Shown in pieces: positions 26,629 through 36,366 of a stretch of DNA of 64,000 nt (positions within the stretch are counted from its first letter, which is position 1; each line of letters starts with the position of its first letter). A model generated the notes under the pieces. It saw only the letters and a list, made by a program, of their open reading frames with translations, ran no database searches and had not been told where the DNA came from. The DNA lies in the NCBI RefSeq assembly GCF_016595275.2, contig NZ_JAENIQ020000002.1, positions 620,001-684,000 on the forward strand, given 5' to 3'. Origin of the DNA: Corynebacterium pygosceleis. GTDB lineage: Bacteria; Actinomycetota; Actinomycetes; Mycobacteriales; Mycobacteriaceae. Position numbers and translations under genes: made by a program.

Positions 26629-28041
26629 TCAGCGGATCCAGCTGAAGGAGACCTCACGTCTCGTGACGTCGACACCGTCGAGCCGCACGGTGACACGGGT
26701 CCCCTGGTCCGGGGCACCGGAGCACCGGGCCACCACCGGGGGCTCGGAGATGAAGATCCGTGCACTGTCGGAGCTCTCCGAGGTCGCGAGCACGACTGCG
26801 CGGAAGGTCTCCCCCACCCAGGGCTCGAGGACGGTGGCCTCCGCGAGGTTGAGGCACGCACGGTCCACGCCGCCCGCGAGCGGTGCCGTCCGGTGCATCG
26901 TCCCGACGACGTCCGGGGCACCGTCCTCCGCCCAGTCCGGAACCGCTTCACCGTTGTGCACCGCCAGACAGAATTCTGTGGCGTAGCGGTCGACGAGCCG
27001 CCGCAACGGGGCGGTGACGTGCGCGTAGTACCCACCGACGCCGGCGTGCGTGTACTCCTCCGGGATGGTTTCACCGTCTTCACCGGTGAGAAGTTCGTAG
27101 CCTGCGCCGCGCAGCAGTTTCTGGGCTTCACGCATGACCGCCATGCCCCGGGGACCGGTGGCGTCGATACCGTCGAGGAAGGTGCCGATGGGCTCGTCCG
27201 GGTCGTAGCTGTGCCCGAGTGCCGCGACCTCGGCGGCGAACTCCCAGAGATCGGCGGGGTCGGCGGGGGTGAGGGTCCGTAGGATCCCGACGCCGGCCGA
27301 CGCCATGATCTGTCCGGCCACCATGCCGGTGAGCAGGGAGATCTCGGAGTTGTGGTCCATCATGGCCAGACGCGGCTCGATGTCCAGTCGATAGCGTCCG
27401 TCGTCCTGTCTCTCCACGCTCTGGGCGGGGGTGCTCAGAGACACCGCCCGTCTGCGCAGCGCTGTCCGGGAACGCAGTTCACCCACCTCGGGGAGGAGCC
27501 GGATCGACGGGTGCAGCGTCCCTTTCTCCATGTCCCCGGTGGCCTCGACGTAATTGAATCTCGCCCGGCTGCGGACGAGTGCACGCGTGAGGTCGTATCC
27601 GGTGACCTCACCACGGGCGTCGAGCCGCATGCTCCAGAGGACGGCGGGCCTGTCGACGGCGGGGAGCAGGCTCGCCGATCCCTCGGACAGTACCGGGGGA
27701 TGCAGGCGCGCCGGACCATCCGGAAGGTAGATCGTCTGGCCCCTGCGCAGCGACTCCGCCGCGACCGCACCATCGGGGTCGACGAAGGCCGCGACATCCG
27801 CGATGGCGTAGTGGACCAGGTATCCGTCCCCGTCGGGGAGAATGCACACAGCCTGGTCGAGATCCATGGACCCTTCCGGGTCGATGGTGACCAGCTCGAT
27901 GTCGCGCCGGTCGACCCGTTGCGCCGCGTGGCGGTCGGTGGCGGCGGCCGCCTCCCGGTTGACGTCGTCGTCGAAGCCACGGACGATCCCGAATTCCTCG
28001 GCGATACCACTGAAATCGAGGGCTGCCGCATAGAGTCTCAT
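26629..28041 (-). CDS. RNB domain exoribonuclease (RNase II/R family)
   Basis: 470 residues. The catalytic RNB core has TIDPEGSMDLDQAVCI, which carries the magnesium-binding acidic residues. AIADVAAFVDPDGAV and GVLGYYAHVTAPLRRLVDRY-like blocks (read GGYYAHVTAPLRRLVDRY) follow. It lacks the cold-shock and S1 domains of full RNase R and has only a short C-terminal OB-like tail, as in the actinobacterial short form. It degrades RNA 3' to 5'. ATG 28041 is preferred; the longer frame enters the RNase P RNA gene. The gene closes a minus-strand housekeeping run. Confidence 0.88.
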   Translation of the reverse strand: MRLYAAALDFSGIAEEFGIVRGFDDDVNREAAAATDRHAAQRVDRRDIELVTIDPEGSMDLDQAVCILPDGDGYLVHYAIADVAAFVDPDGAVAAESLRRGQTIYLPDGPARLHPPVLSEGSASLLPAVDRPAVLWSMRLDARGEVTGYDLTRALVRSRARFNYVEATGDMEKGTLHPSIRLLPEVGELRSRTALRRRAVSLSTPAQSVERQDDGRYRLDIEPRLAMMDHNSEISLLTGMVAGQIMASAGVGILRTLTPADPADLWEFAAEVAALGHSYDPDEPIGTFLDGIDATGPRGMAVMREAQKLLRGAGYELLTGEDGETIPEEYTHAGVGGYYAHVTAPLRRLVDRYATEFCLAVHNGEAVPDWAEDGAPDVVGTMHRTAPLAGGVDRACLNLAEATVLEPWVGETFRAVVLATSESSDSARIFISEPPVVARCSGAPDQGTRVTVRLDGVDVTRREVSFSWIR

Positions 28042-28155
28042 GTGCACCGATTGTGGCACACCGCGCTCCCGTGGACAGCGAAACAACCGGGGAGGACCGG
28101 CGACGGCCGGGTGACGCACCCCGCGGGCGCGGTCACCGGCCCGGGAAGAATGGGG

Positions 28156-28617
<462 letters not shown>

Positions 28618-28675
28618 ACCCGTCACTGTACCGTGTCGCGGCACCGGCGCAGGAGACGGCCGGTTTCCGCCGGCA

Positions 28676-29827
28676 TCACCGCAGGTGGGCGGTCTCGTTG
28701 ACGAGTCGCACGGTCGTCGGACCGTCCGCGTAGAATTCCGCGACCGACACCGACGCGAGATCGAGATGCATGCGGTGGAAGATCCCGGGCCCTGCGTCCA
28801 GGGCGAGCCGGAGCATCCCCTTGATCGGGGTGACGTGGCTGACGACGAGGACATTCGCCTCACCGTAGGTGTCCACGATGTTCTTTTTCGCGCGTTTGAT
28901 GCGGCGGTACGCCGCCTGGAGTGACTCCCCGCCGGGCGGCGAGGCCGAGGTGTCCCCCATCCATTTCGCGTGCAGCTCCGGGTCCGCCTCACGGGCCTGG
29001 CCGAAGGTCAGTCCGTCCCAGGCACCGAAATCGAGTTCCGTGAGATCGTCGAGGATGTCGACGGTCATCCCGAGTGCGGTGGCGCACGCCTCCGCGGTCT
29101 CCCGGGTACGGGCGAGCGGCGAGGACACGATGGCGTCGATGCCTCCCCTTGCGGCGAGCATCGCGGCGGCACGTTCCGCCTGTTTCCGTCCGACGGAGGT
29201 GAGTGCCGGGTTGCTGCGGCCGGAGTAGCGCCGCTGTGCGGACATCTCCGTCTGCCCGTGGCGGAGCAGGATCATCCGGGTCGGCCGGGTCGTCGCCCCG
29301 TTCCAGGAGGTCGGCGCAGCGGGAACGGCGGTGGTGTCTCCCCCGTCGGGGGCCGCGGGTACGGCGGCGACCGGCATGTCGCCGGAGCGCTCCCCGAGAT
29401 CGATCTTCCCCGGTTCCGCACCGCCGGCACCGGCGTCCATCGCGAGGTTCGCCAGTTCATCGGCCCGGCTGTTCTTCCGGCGGGGAATCCAGGTGTAGTT
29501 GATCTCCTCGAACCCGGCCGCCAGGTCCCGTGCCTCGACGGCGAGTTTCTTCATGTCGGGGTGCTTGACCTTCCAGCGACCGGACATCTGCTCGACGACG
29601 AGTTTCGAGTCCAGCCGCACCTCGACGTGCGTGGCACCGAGCTCACGCGCCGCGACGAGACCGTTGATGAGTCCCCGGTACTCCGCGACGTTGTTCGTCG
29701 TCTTCCCGACGTACTCCGAGACCCTGCGGAGGATCGTCTCTCCCCGTCCATCGAGGATCAGGGTGCCGCTGCCGGCGATACCGGGATTGCCCCGGGATCC
29801 CCCGTCGGCTTCGATGGTCACCTTCAC
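28676..29827 (-). CDS. Bifunctional RNase H / acid phosphatase
   Basis: 383 residues. The N-terminal RNase HI domain (about 1-130) has IEADGGSRGNPG, NNVAEYRGL with the catalytic Glu, and RADELANLAMD. A linker rich in Ala/Pro follows. The C-terminal histidine phosphatase (about 185-383) has LLRHGQTEMS, SSPLARTRETA and VVSHVTPIKGM. The same fusion is known from mycobacteria, where the RNase H removes RNA from hybrids and the second domain has acid or alpha-ribazole phosphatase activity. The CobC-like aminotransferase and CobD encoded nearby make a cobalamin role of the phosphatase plausible. Confidence 0.93.
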   Translation of the reverse strand: MKVTIEADGGSRGNPGIAGSGTLILDGRGETILRRVSEYVGKTTNNVAEYRGLINGLVAARELGATHVEVRLDSKLVVEQMSGRWKVKHPDMKKLAVEARDLAAGFEEINYTWIPRRKNSRADELANLAMDAGAGGAEPGKIDLGERSGDMPVAAVPAAPDGGDTTAVPAAPTSWNGATTRPTRMILLRHGQTEMSAQRRYSGRSNPALTSVGRKQAERAAAMLAARGGIDAIVSSPLARTRETAEACATALGMTVDILDDLTELDFGAWDGLTFGQAREADPELHAKWMGDTSASPPGGESLQAAYRRIKRAKKNIVDTYGEANVLVVSHVTPIKGMLRLALDAGPGIFHRMHLDLASVSVAEFYADGPTTVRLVNETAHLR

Positions 29828-29860
29828 GGCGTGTCCTTACGTTTCGTCGTCGGGGTCGGG

Positions 29861-30586
29861 TCAGCCGCGGATCAGCCAGGTTCCGCACTCGGGGCAGCGT
29901 GGGACACGGTCCTCCGGGGTGGAACGGATACCGGAGATCCCGGCTGCGGGCAGCACCAGGTAGCAGGCCGTGCACGAGTTACCCTTGAACCGGGCGGCAC
30001 CGACCCCGAAGGAACCGTGCTGCTCGTCGTAGGCGTCGAGGGCCCCGGGGACGGTCTCTGCCAGTTGACGGCGGAGATCCTCCCGCTTCGTCCGGAGATC
30101 GGTGTACACGGATTCCCGTCCGTGGAGTGCCGCGTCACGGGCACGGGTCGCCGCCGCGATGCGCTCCTCGATCTCGTCGAAGAGTGCCCCGTCGGTGTCG
30201 TGGTTCAGGTCCGTGGCCTCGATGCGGCGGCGCATGCTCTCACGTTCGCCGGTGACCTCCCGGATCCGACGGCGGGTCGATGCGAGATCGTGCTCGAGGT
30301 CACGACGGTCCTCCCTGTCCGTGGCGGCACCGAGACCGTCGAGATCGGCCTTCTGCCGACGTTCGAGTTTGGCGAGGTCGTTGTCCAGTCGCACGAGATC
30401 ACGCCGCAGATCCTCGACACCCATCTTGGACACCGCCGCGCCATCGCGGAGTTTCGCGCGCTCCGCGATGAGGGCATCGAGTTCCTTCTGCTCGTCCAGG
30501 ATGGGTTCTGCACGGTCGGCGACGAGTGCCGCATCGGTGTCGGCGAGCTCGAGAAGAAGACGCTGATGGTCGGGGGCGAGTTTCAC
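29861..30586 (-). CDS. Coiled-coil C4 zinc ribbon protein
   Basis: 241 residues from GTG 30586. A long charged coiled coil (about 1-175) is followed by a treble-clef zinc ribbon: KGNSCTACYLVLP (C-x2-C) and VPRCPECGTWLI (C-x2-C). This family is conserved next to RNase H/CobC proteins in actinobacteria and is implicated in nucleic acid binding, without a firm function. A further upstream ATG at 30625 lies in the gap after the Nif3-like gene. The next gene starts 33 bp downstream, so they form an operon. Confidence 0.88.
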   Translation of the reverse strand: MKLAPDHQRLLLELADTDAALVADRAEPILDEQKELDALIAERAKLRDGAAVSKMGVEDLRRDLVRLDNDLAKLERRQKADLDGLGAATDREDRRDLEHDLASTRRRIREVTGERESMRRRIEATDLNHDTDGALFDEIEERIAAATRARDAALHGRESVYTDLRTKREDLRRQLAETVPGALDAYDEQHGSFGVGAARFKGNSCTACYLVLPAAGISGIRSTPEDRVPRCPECGTWLIRG

Positions 30587-30662
30587 GGTGGTGCTTTCTG
30601 TTCTGCGGTCGGTGCGGCGGATCACGGTGTCGGGCCGTCACCACGGTACGGGAGAGTTCACG

Positions 30663-31808
30663 TTACCCTTCTTCGCGTGCGTGCCGGGAGATGGTCCACG
30701 GATCGGTGCGGATGTCGAGGACACGGGTCTCGACACCGGCCCGGTCCGCGATGAGACGCGCGGCCTGCGAACACCAGGGTGATTCACTCGCCCAGTGTGC
30801 GGTGTCGATCACGGCGGGTCCCCCGGCCCGCAGGTGCTCATCGACCGGGTGGTGCCGTAGATCGGAGCTGAGGAACACGTCGATGTCCCCCCTGGCGGAG
30901 ACCGTGTCGAGGAAACTGTCCCCGGAACCGGAACAGACCGCGATCCGCTGCACCATCCGATCCGGATCCCCGGCCGCACGGACACCCCACTCGGTGACGG
31001 GGAGCCGGTCGGCGACCTGCTGCACGAACTCCGAGAACCTCATCGGTTCCGGCAGATCACCGATGCGGCCGAGCCCCGGCGCGGTGTCCGGGTCATCGGC
31101 GGATTCGGTCGCGGTGATGTCGAAGGCGGGTTCCTCGTAGGGGTGCGCGTCACGCAGTGCGGCGGTGATCGCCGCACGACGGGACCGGGGCGCGACGAAT
31201 TCCACACGCACCTCCGCGACGTGCTCGAGATCCCCGACGGTGCCGAGCGTCGGGTTCGCGCCGTCGACGGGCCGGAACTGGCCTTCTCCCGGAAACTGGA
31301 AGGAGCATTCGCGGTAGTCCCCGATCGCCCCGGCACCGGCCGCGAACAGTGCCTCCTTCACCGCCTCGACATCGGCCGCCGGGACATGGACGCCCCACTT
31401 GTCCGGACCCGTGCCGTACTTCGGGGCGACCGCCGGCCCCGGGGTGATGCCGATGGTCTCCGCGAGCACGTCGTTGACTCCGGGACGGGCGGAGTCCGCG
31501 TTGGTGTGGGCGGCGAACAGTGCCACTCCACCCCGGATCAGGGTGTGCAGCACCCTGCCCTTCGGCGTGTCCGCCGCCACACTGTCGACGCCGCGCAGCA
31601 GCAACGGGTGGTGGACGATGAGCATGTCCGCCCCCGCGTCGACCGCTGCCCGGGCGACCTCGTCGGTGCAGTCGAGGGCGAAGACCACCCGGTTCACGGG
31701 GGCGTCCGGGTCACCGCAGATCAGTCCGACGCTGTCCCAGCTCTCCGCGAGATGCGGCGGGTAGGCGGTGTCCATGATCCGGCGGATCCCTGCGACGGTG
31801 CTGGTCAT
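30663..31808 (-). CDS. Nif3-like dinuclear metal centre protein
   Basis: 381 residues. N- and C-terminal Nif3 halves are interrupted by an inserted domain (about 125-235, YRECSFQFPGEGQFRP), as in the long Bacillus YqfO type. Metal ligands are visible in MLIVHHPLLL, AAHTNAD, and SGDSFLDTV...SSDLRHHPVDEH. The family is a hexameric protein with two metals, sometimes described as a GTP cyclohydrolase 1 type 2 homologue; its function is unclear. Its start overlaps the upstream aminotransferase stop by 4 bp. Confidence 0.92.
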   Translation of the reverse strand: MTSTVAGIRRIMDTAYPPHLAESWDSVGLICGDPDAPVNRVVFALDCTDEVARAAVDAGADMLIVHHPLLLRGVDSVAADTPKGRVLHTLIRGGVALFAAHTNADSARPGVNDVLAETIGITPGPAVAPKYGTGPDKWGVHVPAADVEAVKEALFAAGAGAIGDYRECSFQFPGEGQFRPVDGANPTLGTVGDLEHVAEVRVEFVAPRSRRAAITAALRDAHPYEEPAFDITATESADDPDTAPGLGRIGDLPEPMRFSEFVQQVADRLPVTEWGVRAAGDPDRMVQRIAVCSGSGDSFLDTVSARGDIDVFLSSDLRHHPVDEHLRAGGPAVIDTAHWASESPWCSQAARLIADRAGVETRVLDIRTDPWTISRHAREEG

Positions 31809-32881
31809 TGTCGTCCTCTTTCCTCGGCGTTGTTCACGGTGTGTCCGGCGACTGCCTTCACCAGTGTGGCAACTTCCCGGGCGCCGCGCACGGCGAGCCG
31901 CCAGTAGGTGTCGTCCAGTCCCGGGAAGGTGTCGCAGCGCCGGACGAGGATACCCCGCGCAGCGAGCGCGGAGCGGGTGCGCTCCGGGTCGTCACCGGGT
32001 GGGGTGACCAGAAGGTAGGGTGCCCGTGACCGGGTGCGGACGGTGAACCCGGCTGCCCGGAGCTTTTGTTCCATGTCCGTGCGCTGCCGTTCCACGGTCC
32101 GGCGTTCCTCCGCGACGAACTCCGCCCCGTCCCGTAGCGCCGCCCGGATCGCGACCGCCTGGAGGGTCCCCAACGGCCAGTGCGGCCGCCGGGACGCGAG
32201 TCTGCGCACCAGGTCCGGGGAGGCGAGCAGGTAACCGCATCTCAGCCCCGCCAGGGAGAAGGTCTTGGTGAGGCTGCGCAGCACCACCAGCCCCGGGTGC
32301 CGCGGCACCTCACCGGCGAGTGAACGGGTCTCATCCGTCAGGTCCATGAACGCCTCGTCGACGACGGTGATCCGGCCCGGTCTGCACCACCCGCGGATCA
32401 CCTCCGCCGGATGCAGTACACCGGTCGGGTTGGTGGGGTTGCCGATGACCACCAGGTCCGCCTCGTCGGGGGGTGTTCCACCGCCCAGGGTGAACGGGGC
32501 ATCCAGGATCATGCGGCGCACCGGTGCGCCGGCCGCACGCAACGCCACCTCCGGCTCGGTGAAACCGGGGTGCACCACCACCGGGTTCCGCGTACCGAGC
32601 CCCGCGATGAGGGAGAATCCCTCGGCGGCACCGGACAACAGCAGCACGCACCCCGGGTCCACTCCGTGGTGCTCCGCCACGACCTGACGCGCGGAATCTA
32701 CGACCGCTTCCGGCGGGTAGGCCCCGAGCCCCGCGATCTCCGACCGCAGTTCCGCGGCCAGCCACTCCGGTGGCCCCGGGGCACGGACGTTGACGGCGAA
32801 GTCCACGACCCCGTCCACGTCACCGCCGACGCCTGCGCCCGCCAGATCACCGTGGTACCGCAGCAGATCATCCTCAGTCAC
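31805..32881 (-). CDS. cobC: CobC-like PLP aminotransferase / threonine-phosphate decarboxylase type
   Basis: 358 residues from GTG 32881. Fold-type I aminotransferase: the substrate loop NPTNPTGVLHP (about 155-165), VVDEAFMDL and the PLP lysine in SLTKTFSLAGLRCGYLL. This matches the histidinol-phosphate aminotransferase-like CobC group, which makes aminopropanol phosphate for cobalamin. The pairing with cobD at 35,458 supports a cobalamin role, but an amino acid aminotransferase role cannot be excluded. The gene is divergent from the HAD gene. It overlaps the downstream Nif3-like gene by 4 bp, suggesting coupling. Confidence 0.8.
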   Translation of the reverse strand: MTEDDLLRYHGDLAGAGVGGDVDGVVDFAVNVRAPGPPEWLAAELRSEIAGLGAYPPEAVVDSARQVVAEHHGVDPGCVLLLSGAAEGFSLIAGLGTRNPVVVHPGFTEPEVALRAAGAPVRRMILDAPFTLGGGTPPDEADLVVIGNPTNPTGVLHPAEVIRGWCRPGRITVVDEAFMDLTDETRSLAGEVPRHPGLVVLRSLTKTFSLAGLRCGYLLASPDLVRRLASRRPHWPLGTLQAVAIRAALRDGAEFVAEERRTVERQRTDMEQKLRAAGFTVRTRSRAPYLLVTPPGDDPERTRSALAARGILVRRCDTFPGLDDTYWRLAVRGAREVATLVKAVAGHTVNNAEERGRQ

Positions 32882-32915
32882 GCACCCCAGGTTACGTTCT
32901 GCCACACTGGAGGAC

Positions 32916-33569
32916 GTGAAAACTCTGCTGATAGACGTAGACGGCACACTCATCGACTCGTACCCGGGTATCCGGGCCAGCTTCCTCCACTCCCTCGACC
33001 AGATGGGGCATCCGCGCCCGGGAGAGGACGTCCTCTCCCGGATCGCGGGCCCCCCGATGGAACTCACGATGCGCTCCATCGGAATGGACCCGGACGAGGC
33101 CCGGAAGGCGGTGGAGATCTACCTCCGCCACTACGGCGCGGGCTCGTGGGCCGACGCCGACCCGTACCCCGGCATGCGGGAGCTCCTCGTACGGTGGAAG
33201 GAGAAGGGTTTCCGGGTCTGCACCGCCACCTCGAAGGGTGAGCGCTTCGCACGGAAGTCCCTCGAACGGTACGGGATGATAGATTCCATCGACTTCCTCG
33301 GTGCCGCCGAGGAGAACGGCGCCCGCAGGTCCAAGGAATCTGTCATCGCGTACGTGCTGGACTCCCTGGATCTCCGCGGGACCGAATCCGATATCCTCAT
33401 GATCGGCGACCGCATCCATGATTTCGACGGAGCCGCCGCCTTCGGAATCGATGCAGTCGCCTGTGCCTGGGGTTACGGTGACGCCGACGAACACGCCAGG
33501 GCACGCTGGACCGCCACCAACACCCGACATCTGGAGGACATAGTCGATGAGTGGAACGAGCAGGGTTAG
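32916..33569 (+). CDS. HAD superfamily hydrolase (phosphoglycolate phosphatase-like)
   Basis: 217 residues from GTG 32916. HAD motif I is LLIDVDGTLID with the nucleophilic Asp, motif II is CTATSKGE, motif III a Lys in RRSKESV and motif IV MIGDRIHDFDGA. A helical cap lies between motifs I and II. It probably removes phosphate from a small metabolite such as phosphoglycolate; substrate unproved. It starts 34 bp from the divergent aminotransferase start. It overlaps the next gene by 23 bp, so both belong to one transcript. Confidence 0.88.
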   Translation: MKTLLIDVDGTLIDSYPGIRASFLHSLDQMGHPRPGEDVLSRIAGPPMELTMRSIGMDPDEARKAVEIYLRHYGAGSWADADPYPGMRELLVRWKEKGFRVCTATSKGERFARKSLERYGMIDSIDFLGAAEENGARRSKESVIAYVLDSLDLRGTESDILMIGDRIHDFDGAAAFGIDAVACAWGYGDADEHARARWTATNTRHLEDIVDEWNEQG

Positions 33570-34062
33570 GGAACGCACCGAGGACGTCTATATCGTCTTC
33601 GTGTGCACCGGGAACATCTGCCGCTCCCCGATGGCCGAGGTCATCATGCGTGATGCCGTCGAGGACGCCGGTCTCACCGACCGGGTGCTGCTGGGGTCCT
33701 GCGGCATGGGCGGCTGGCATGTCGGCCAGCCCGCCGATGACCGGGCCCTGGCTGAACTGAAGTCCTCGGGGCACGACGGTTCCGATCACAGGGCCAGCCA
33801 GTTCGGTGACGAGCACCGGGACGCCGACCTCCTGATCGCCCTCGATTCCGGGCACGTGCGTGCACTGCGTGGCGCAGGGGTGCCGCGCGAACGGATCCGC
33901 CTGTTGCGCAGCTTCGACCCGACCGCCGGTGACGTGGACTGCGCGGACCCCTACTACGGCACCTCCGACGATTTCACCGTGGTCCGGGAGCAGATCGATG
34001 CCGCGGTGCCCGGTCTGATCGACTGGGTGCGGGAGACCTGCGCCGATATGTCGGATCGGTGA
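33547..34062 (+). CDS. Low-molecular-weight protein tyrosine phosphatase
   Basis: 171 residues. The catalytic P-loop is FVCTGNICRSPMAE (C-x5-R-S) near residue 20-33, and the general-acid Asp lies in CADPYYGTSDDF near 135-145. This is the PtpA type. In mycobacteria it is secreted and in others it acts on bacterial tyrosine kinases. No kinase is near. ATG 33547 lies within the end of the HAD gene. The serine-rich N-terminus (MSGTSRVRERTED) could be trimmed to a start near 33,590, but the ATG is preferred. Confidence 0.92.
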   Translation: MSGTSRVRERTEDVYIVFVCTGNICRSPMAEVIMRDAVEDAGLTDRVLLGSCGMGGWHVGQPADDRALAELKSSGHDGSDHRASQFGDEHRDADLLIALDSGHVRALRGAGVPRERIRLLRSFDPTAGDVDCADPYYGTSDDFTVVREQIDAAVPGLIDWVRETCADMSDR

Positions 34063-34101
34063 TTTTCTGTTGTTCCACCGCCGGGCACTAGACTGGCCGG
34101 T

Positions 34102-35118
34102 GTGAACGCCGAAGCCGTACGCCCCGGAGGATCCAAGGGTCCGATGTCGGTGCTCCGGGGGTTTCTCACACCGGGTTGGGTCATCACCGCCGTCGTGGTG
34201 ATCGTCTTCGCGTACACCGCCTTCACGGTTCTGGCACCGTGGCAGCTGGGGAAGAATGAGGCCACCAGTGCCCGGAACCAGCGCATCGAGGAAGCCTTCA
34301 ACACGGATCCCGTCCCCCTGGGGACCCTGGTGGGCACGGACGGCGTCGTCGATCCGGATCTCGAGTGGCGTCGGGTGACCCTCACCGGACGTTACCTCCC
34401 GGACGAGGAGGTTCTGCTGCGACTGCGTCCCGTCGACCACCAGCCCGCGGTCCAGGGACTCGTCCCCTTTGAACTGGACGACGGCACCGTTGTCCTGGTC
34501 AACCGTGGTTGGCTCCCGGTCTCAGCGGGGACGATCCCGGAGGTCACCCCGGCTCCCGGAGGAGAGGTGACAGTCTCGGGGTATCTCCGCCGGGATGAGG
34601 CGGTACCGGAACGGTCACCCGTCACCGAGCAGGGACACACCCAGGTGCACGGCATCTCCACCGCCCAGATCTCGGAACTCACCGGGGTTCAGCTCGGCCG
34701 GGACTACATCCAGCTCGCCGAGGGATCCCCCGGCGGCCTGGACCCGATCCCACTGCCGAAACTCGACGCCGGCCCGTATCTTTCGTACGGGGTCCAGTGG
34801 ATAGCGTTCGGTGTGATGGCACCGCTGGGACTCGGCTACTTCATCTGGGCGGAACTCCGGGAACGCCGCAGGGAGCGGGAGGAGAGGGCGTCCACCGCCG
34901 CCGTCGACACGGGTACGGGCACCTCCGCGGCCGTGGATCCGTCCCCTCGACCGGAACCGGAGGAACCGTCGGTGGACGGCGATCCGGCAACCGATGCCCC
35001 GGATGCCGCTCCCCCGCAGCGCCCCCGGCACAACCGTCCCCGCCGACGCGCACGCTACGGTTCCGGGCACACTGATTACTACCGCACCATCGCCGAGAAG
35101 AATGAAGAGAGGTTCTAG
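34102..35118 (+). CDS. SURF1 family cytochrome oxidase assembly protein
   Basis: 338 residues. A first membrane helix (about 25-48, TPGWVITAVVVIVFAYTAF) is followed by the periplasmic SURF1 domain with WQLGKNEA, RRVTLTGRY, LVPFELDDGTVVLVNRGWLP and PYLSYGVQWIAFG. A second helix (about 232-250) and a long basic-acidic tail follow. SURF1 proteins help insert heme a or build cytochrome oxidase. GTG 34102 lies 8 bp after a TAGACT -10 box (34089-34094), so the transcript is likely leaderless. A small gene follows after 2 bp. Confidence 0.88.
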   Translation: MNAEAVRPGGSKGPMSVLRGFLTPGWVITAVVVIVFAYTAFTVLAPWQLGKNEATSARNQRIEEAFNTDPVPLGTLVGTDGVVDPDLEWRRVTLTGRYLPDEEVLLRLRPVDHQPAVQGLVPFELDDGTVVLVNRGWLPVSAGTIPEVTPAPGGEVTVSGYLRRDEAVPERSPVTEQGHTQVHGISTAQISELTGVQLGRDYIQLAEGSPGGLDPIPLPKLDAGPYLSYGVQWIAFGVMAPLGLGYFIWAELRERRREREERASTAAVDTGTGTSAAVDPSPRPEPEEPSVDGDPATDAPDAAPPQRPRHNRPRRRARYGSGHTDYYRTIAEKNEERF

Positions 35119-35120
35119 CC

Positions 35121-35450
35121 GTGGACAACACCATCCAGACCCTGGTCAGCCGCACCCTGCACCGTGAGGACGGAAGTTCCGTCACCGTGGAGATCGCGGC
35201 ACCCGTCAAGCGCGGCGAGGATTTCTGGGAGACCCGCTGGCGCATCCTCGGTCTCCGGGAGGGCGACGTCGAATCCGCGTCGGGCGGTGTCGACTCCATG
35301 CAGTCGCTCCTCGCGGCCCTCGCCATGTCCGGCGACCGGGTCGCCGGCGACTCCGACCTGACCTTCCTCGAGGGGCCCGGAACCGGTCTCCTTCACTCCG
35401 GGAAACGCGAGGACGGTTTCTACACCGCCGTCCTCCGGATGCCGACGTAG
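35121..35450 (+). CDS. Small conserved hypothetical protein
   Basis: 109 residues from GTG 35121. It starts 2 bp after the SURF1 stop and so is cotranscribed. Pattern: TLHREDGSSVTVEIAAPVKR, WETRWRILGL, then LTFLEGPGTGLLHS, suggesting an alpha-beta domain. No catalytic motif, signal peptide or membrane helix is visible. I do not recognise the family with certainty. Confidence 0.75.
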   Translation: MDNTIQTLVSRTLHREDGSSVTVEIAAPVKRGEDFWETRWRILGLREGDVESASGGVDSMQSLLAALAMSGDRVAGDSDLTFLEGPGTGLLHSGKREDGFYTAVLRMPT

Positions 35451-35457
35451 ACCCGGC

Positions 35458-36366
35458 TCACGCTCCCCGTGTCCGGCACCCGGCCACGAGAAACGCCCCG
35501 GCGACGACGATCGCCTGCGTTCTCCGGGACAGTCTGACGGCGTCCCGGAGCGCCCGTACGTCCGGTTCACGTCCGGTACCGAGGATCGGACGGTCCTCGG
35601 TGCCGTGCGCGTACACCGTCGGTCCGCCCAGTCTCACCCCCAGCGCCGCTGCGGCGGTCGCCTCGACGATTCCCGCGTTCGGACTGGGGTGTGCCGGGGC
35701 GTCCTCCCGCCAGGCGCGCACCGCCTCCCCACCGCGACCGACGGCGGCGGCCAGCCCCGTGTGGACCAGTGCCGTCACCCGCGCGGGAATCCACGCCAGG
35801 ACGTCGTCGGCGCGTGCGGCCGCCCACCCGAAATTCCGGTAGCGGGTGTTCCTGTATCCGACCATCGCATCGAGTGTGTTGACGGCACGGTGCGCCACGA
35901 CGGCCGGGGCGCCGCCCACCGCGGCCCACACCAGCGGAGCGATCGCCGCATCGGACGTGTTCTCCGCGAGAGACTCGACCGCCGCCCGGGTCATGCCCCC
36001 GGCGTCGAGAAGCTCCGGATCACGGGAACACAACCAGGGGACCAGGGCCCGTGCGGTGTCCGTGTCCCCCCGTTCCAGGGCGTCCGCCATCCGGGTTCCC
36101 GTCCGTTCCAGCATCGTTCCGCCGAGCGCACCCCACAGGCACACCGCCAGTGTGACACCCGGGGCACGTCGGGAGGCGGCCGCCGTCACCGCGACGAGGG
36201 GCGCGACCGCCGCCACCAGATACACGCATCCGGCGACCCGCGAATCCCGGTAGCAGTGTTTCTCGAGCCGGGTGGCCCCCGTCCCGAACACCGCTACGGG
36301 GTGTCCGCGTGGCGGATCCGGGATCACCCGGTCCGCGACGGCACCCGCGAGCATCCCGACGGTCAC
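35458..36366 (-). CDS. cobD: Adenosylcobinamide-phosphate synthase (CbiB/CobD)
   Basis: 302 residues, membrane protein. The family blocks DPPRGHPVAVFGT (about 17-29), ESLAENTSDAAIAPLVWAAVGG (about 125-146) and the NTLDAMVGYRNTRYRNFGWAAARADDVLAWIPAR run are intact. Here only shorter parts are quoted: MVGYRNTRYRNFGWA. The enzyme joins aminopropanol or its phosphate to cobyric acid in cobalamin synthesis. The CobC-like aminotransferase is 2.6 kb away, suggesting a dispersed B12 assembly set. Its start overlaps the stop of the upstream BAAT-like gene by 4 bp. Confidence 0.94.
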   Translation of the reverse strand: MTVGMLAGAVADRVIPDPPRGHPVAVFGTGATRLEKHCYRDSRVAGCVYLVAAVAPLVAVTAAASRRAPGVTLAVCLWGALGGTMLERTGTRMADALERGDTDTARALVPWLCSRDPELLDAGGMTRAAVESLAENTSDAAIAPLVWAAVGGAPAVVAHRAVNTLDAMVGYRNTRYRNFGWAAARADDVLAWIPARVTALVHTGLAAAVGRGGEAVRAWREDAPAHPSPNAGIVEATAAAALGVRLGGPTVYAHGTEDRPILGTGREPDVRALRDAVRLSRRTQAIVVAGAFLVAGCRTRGA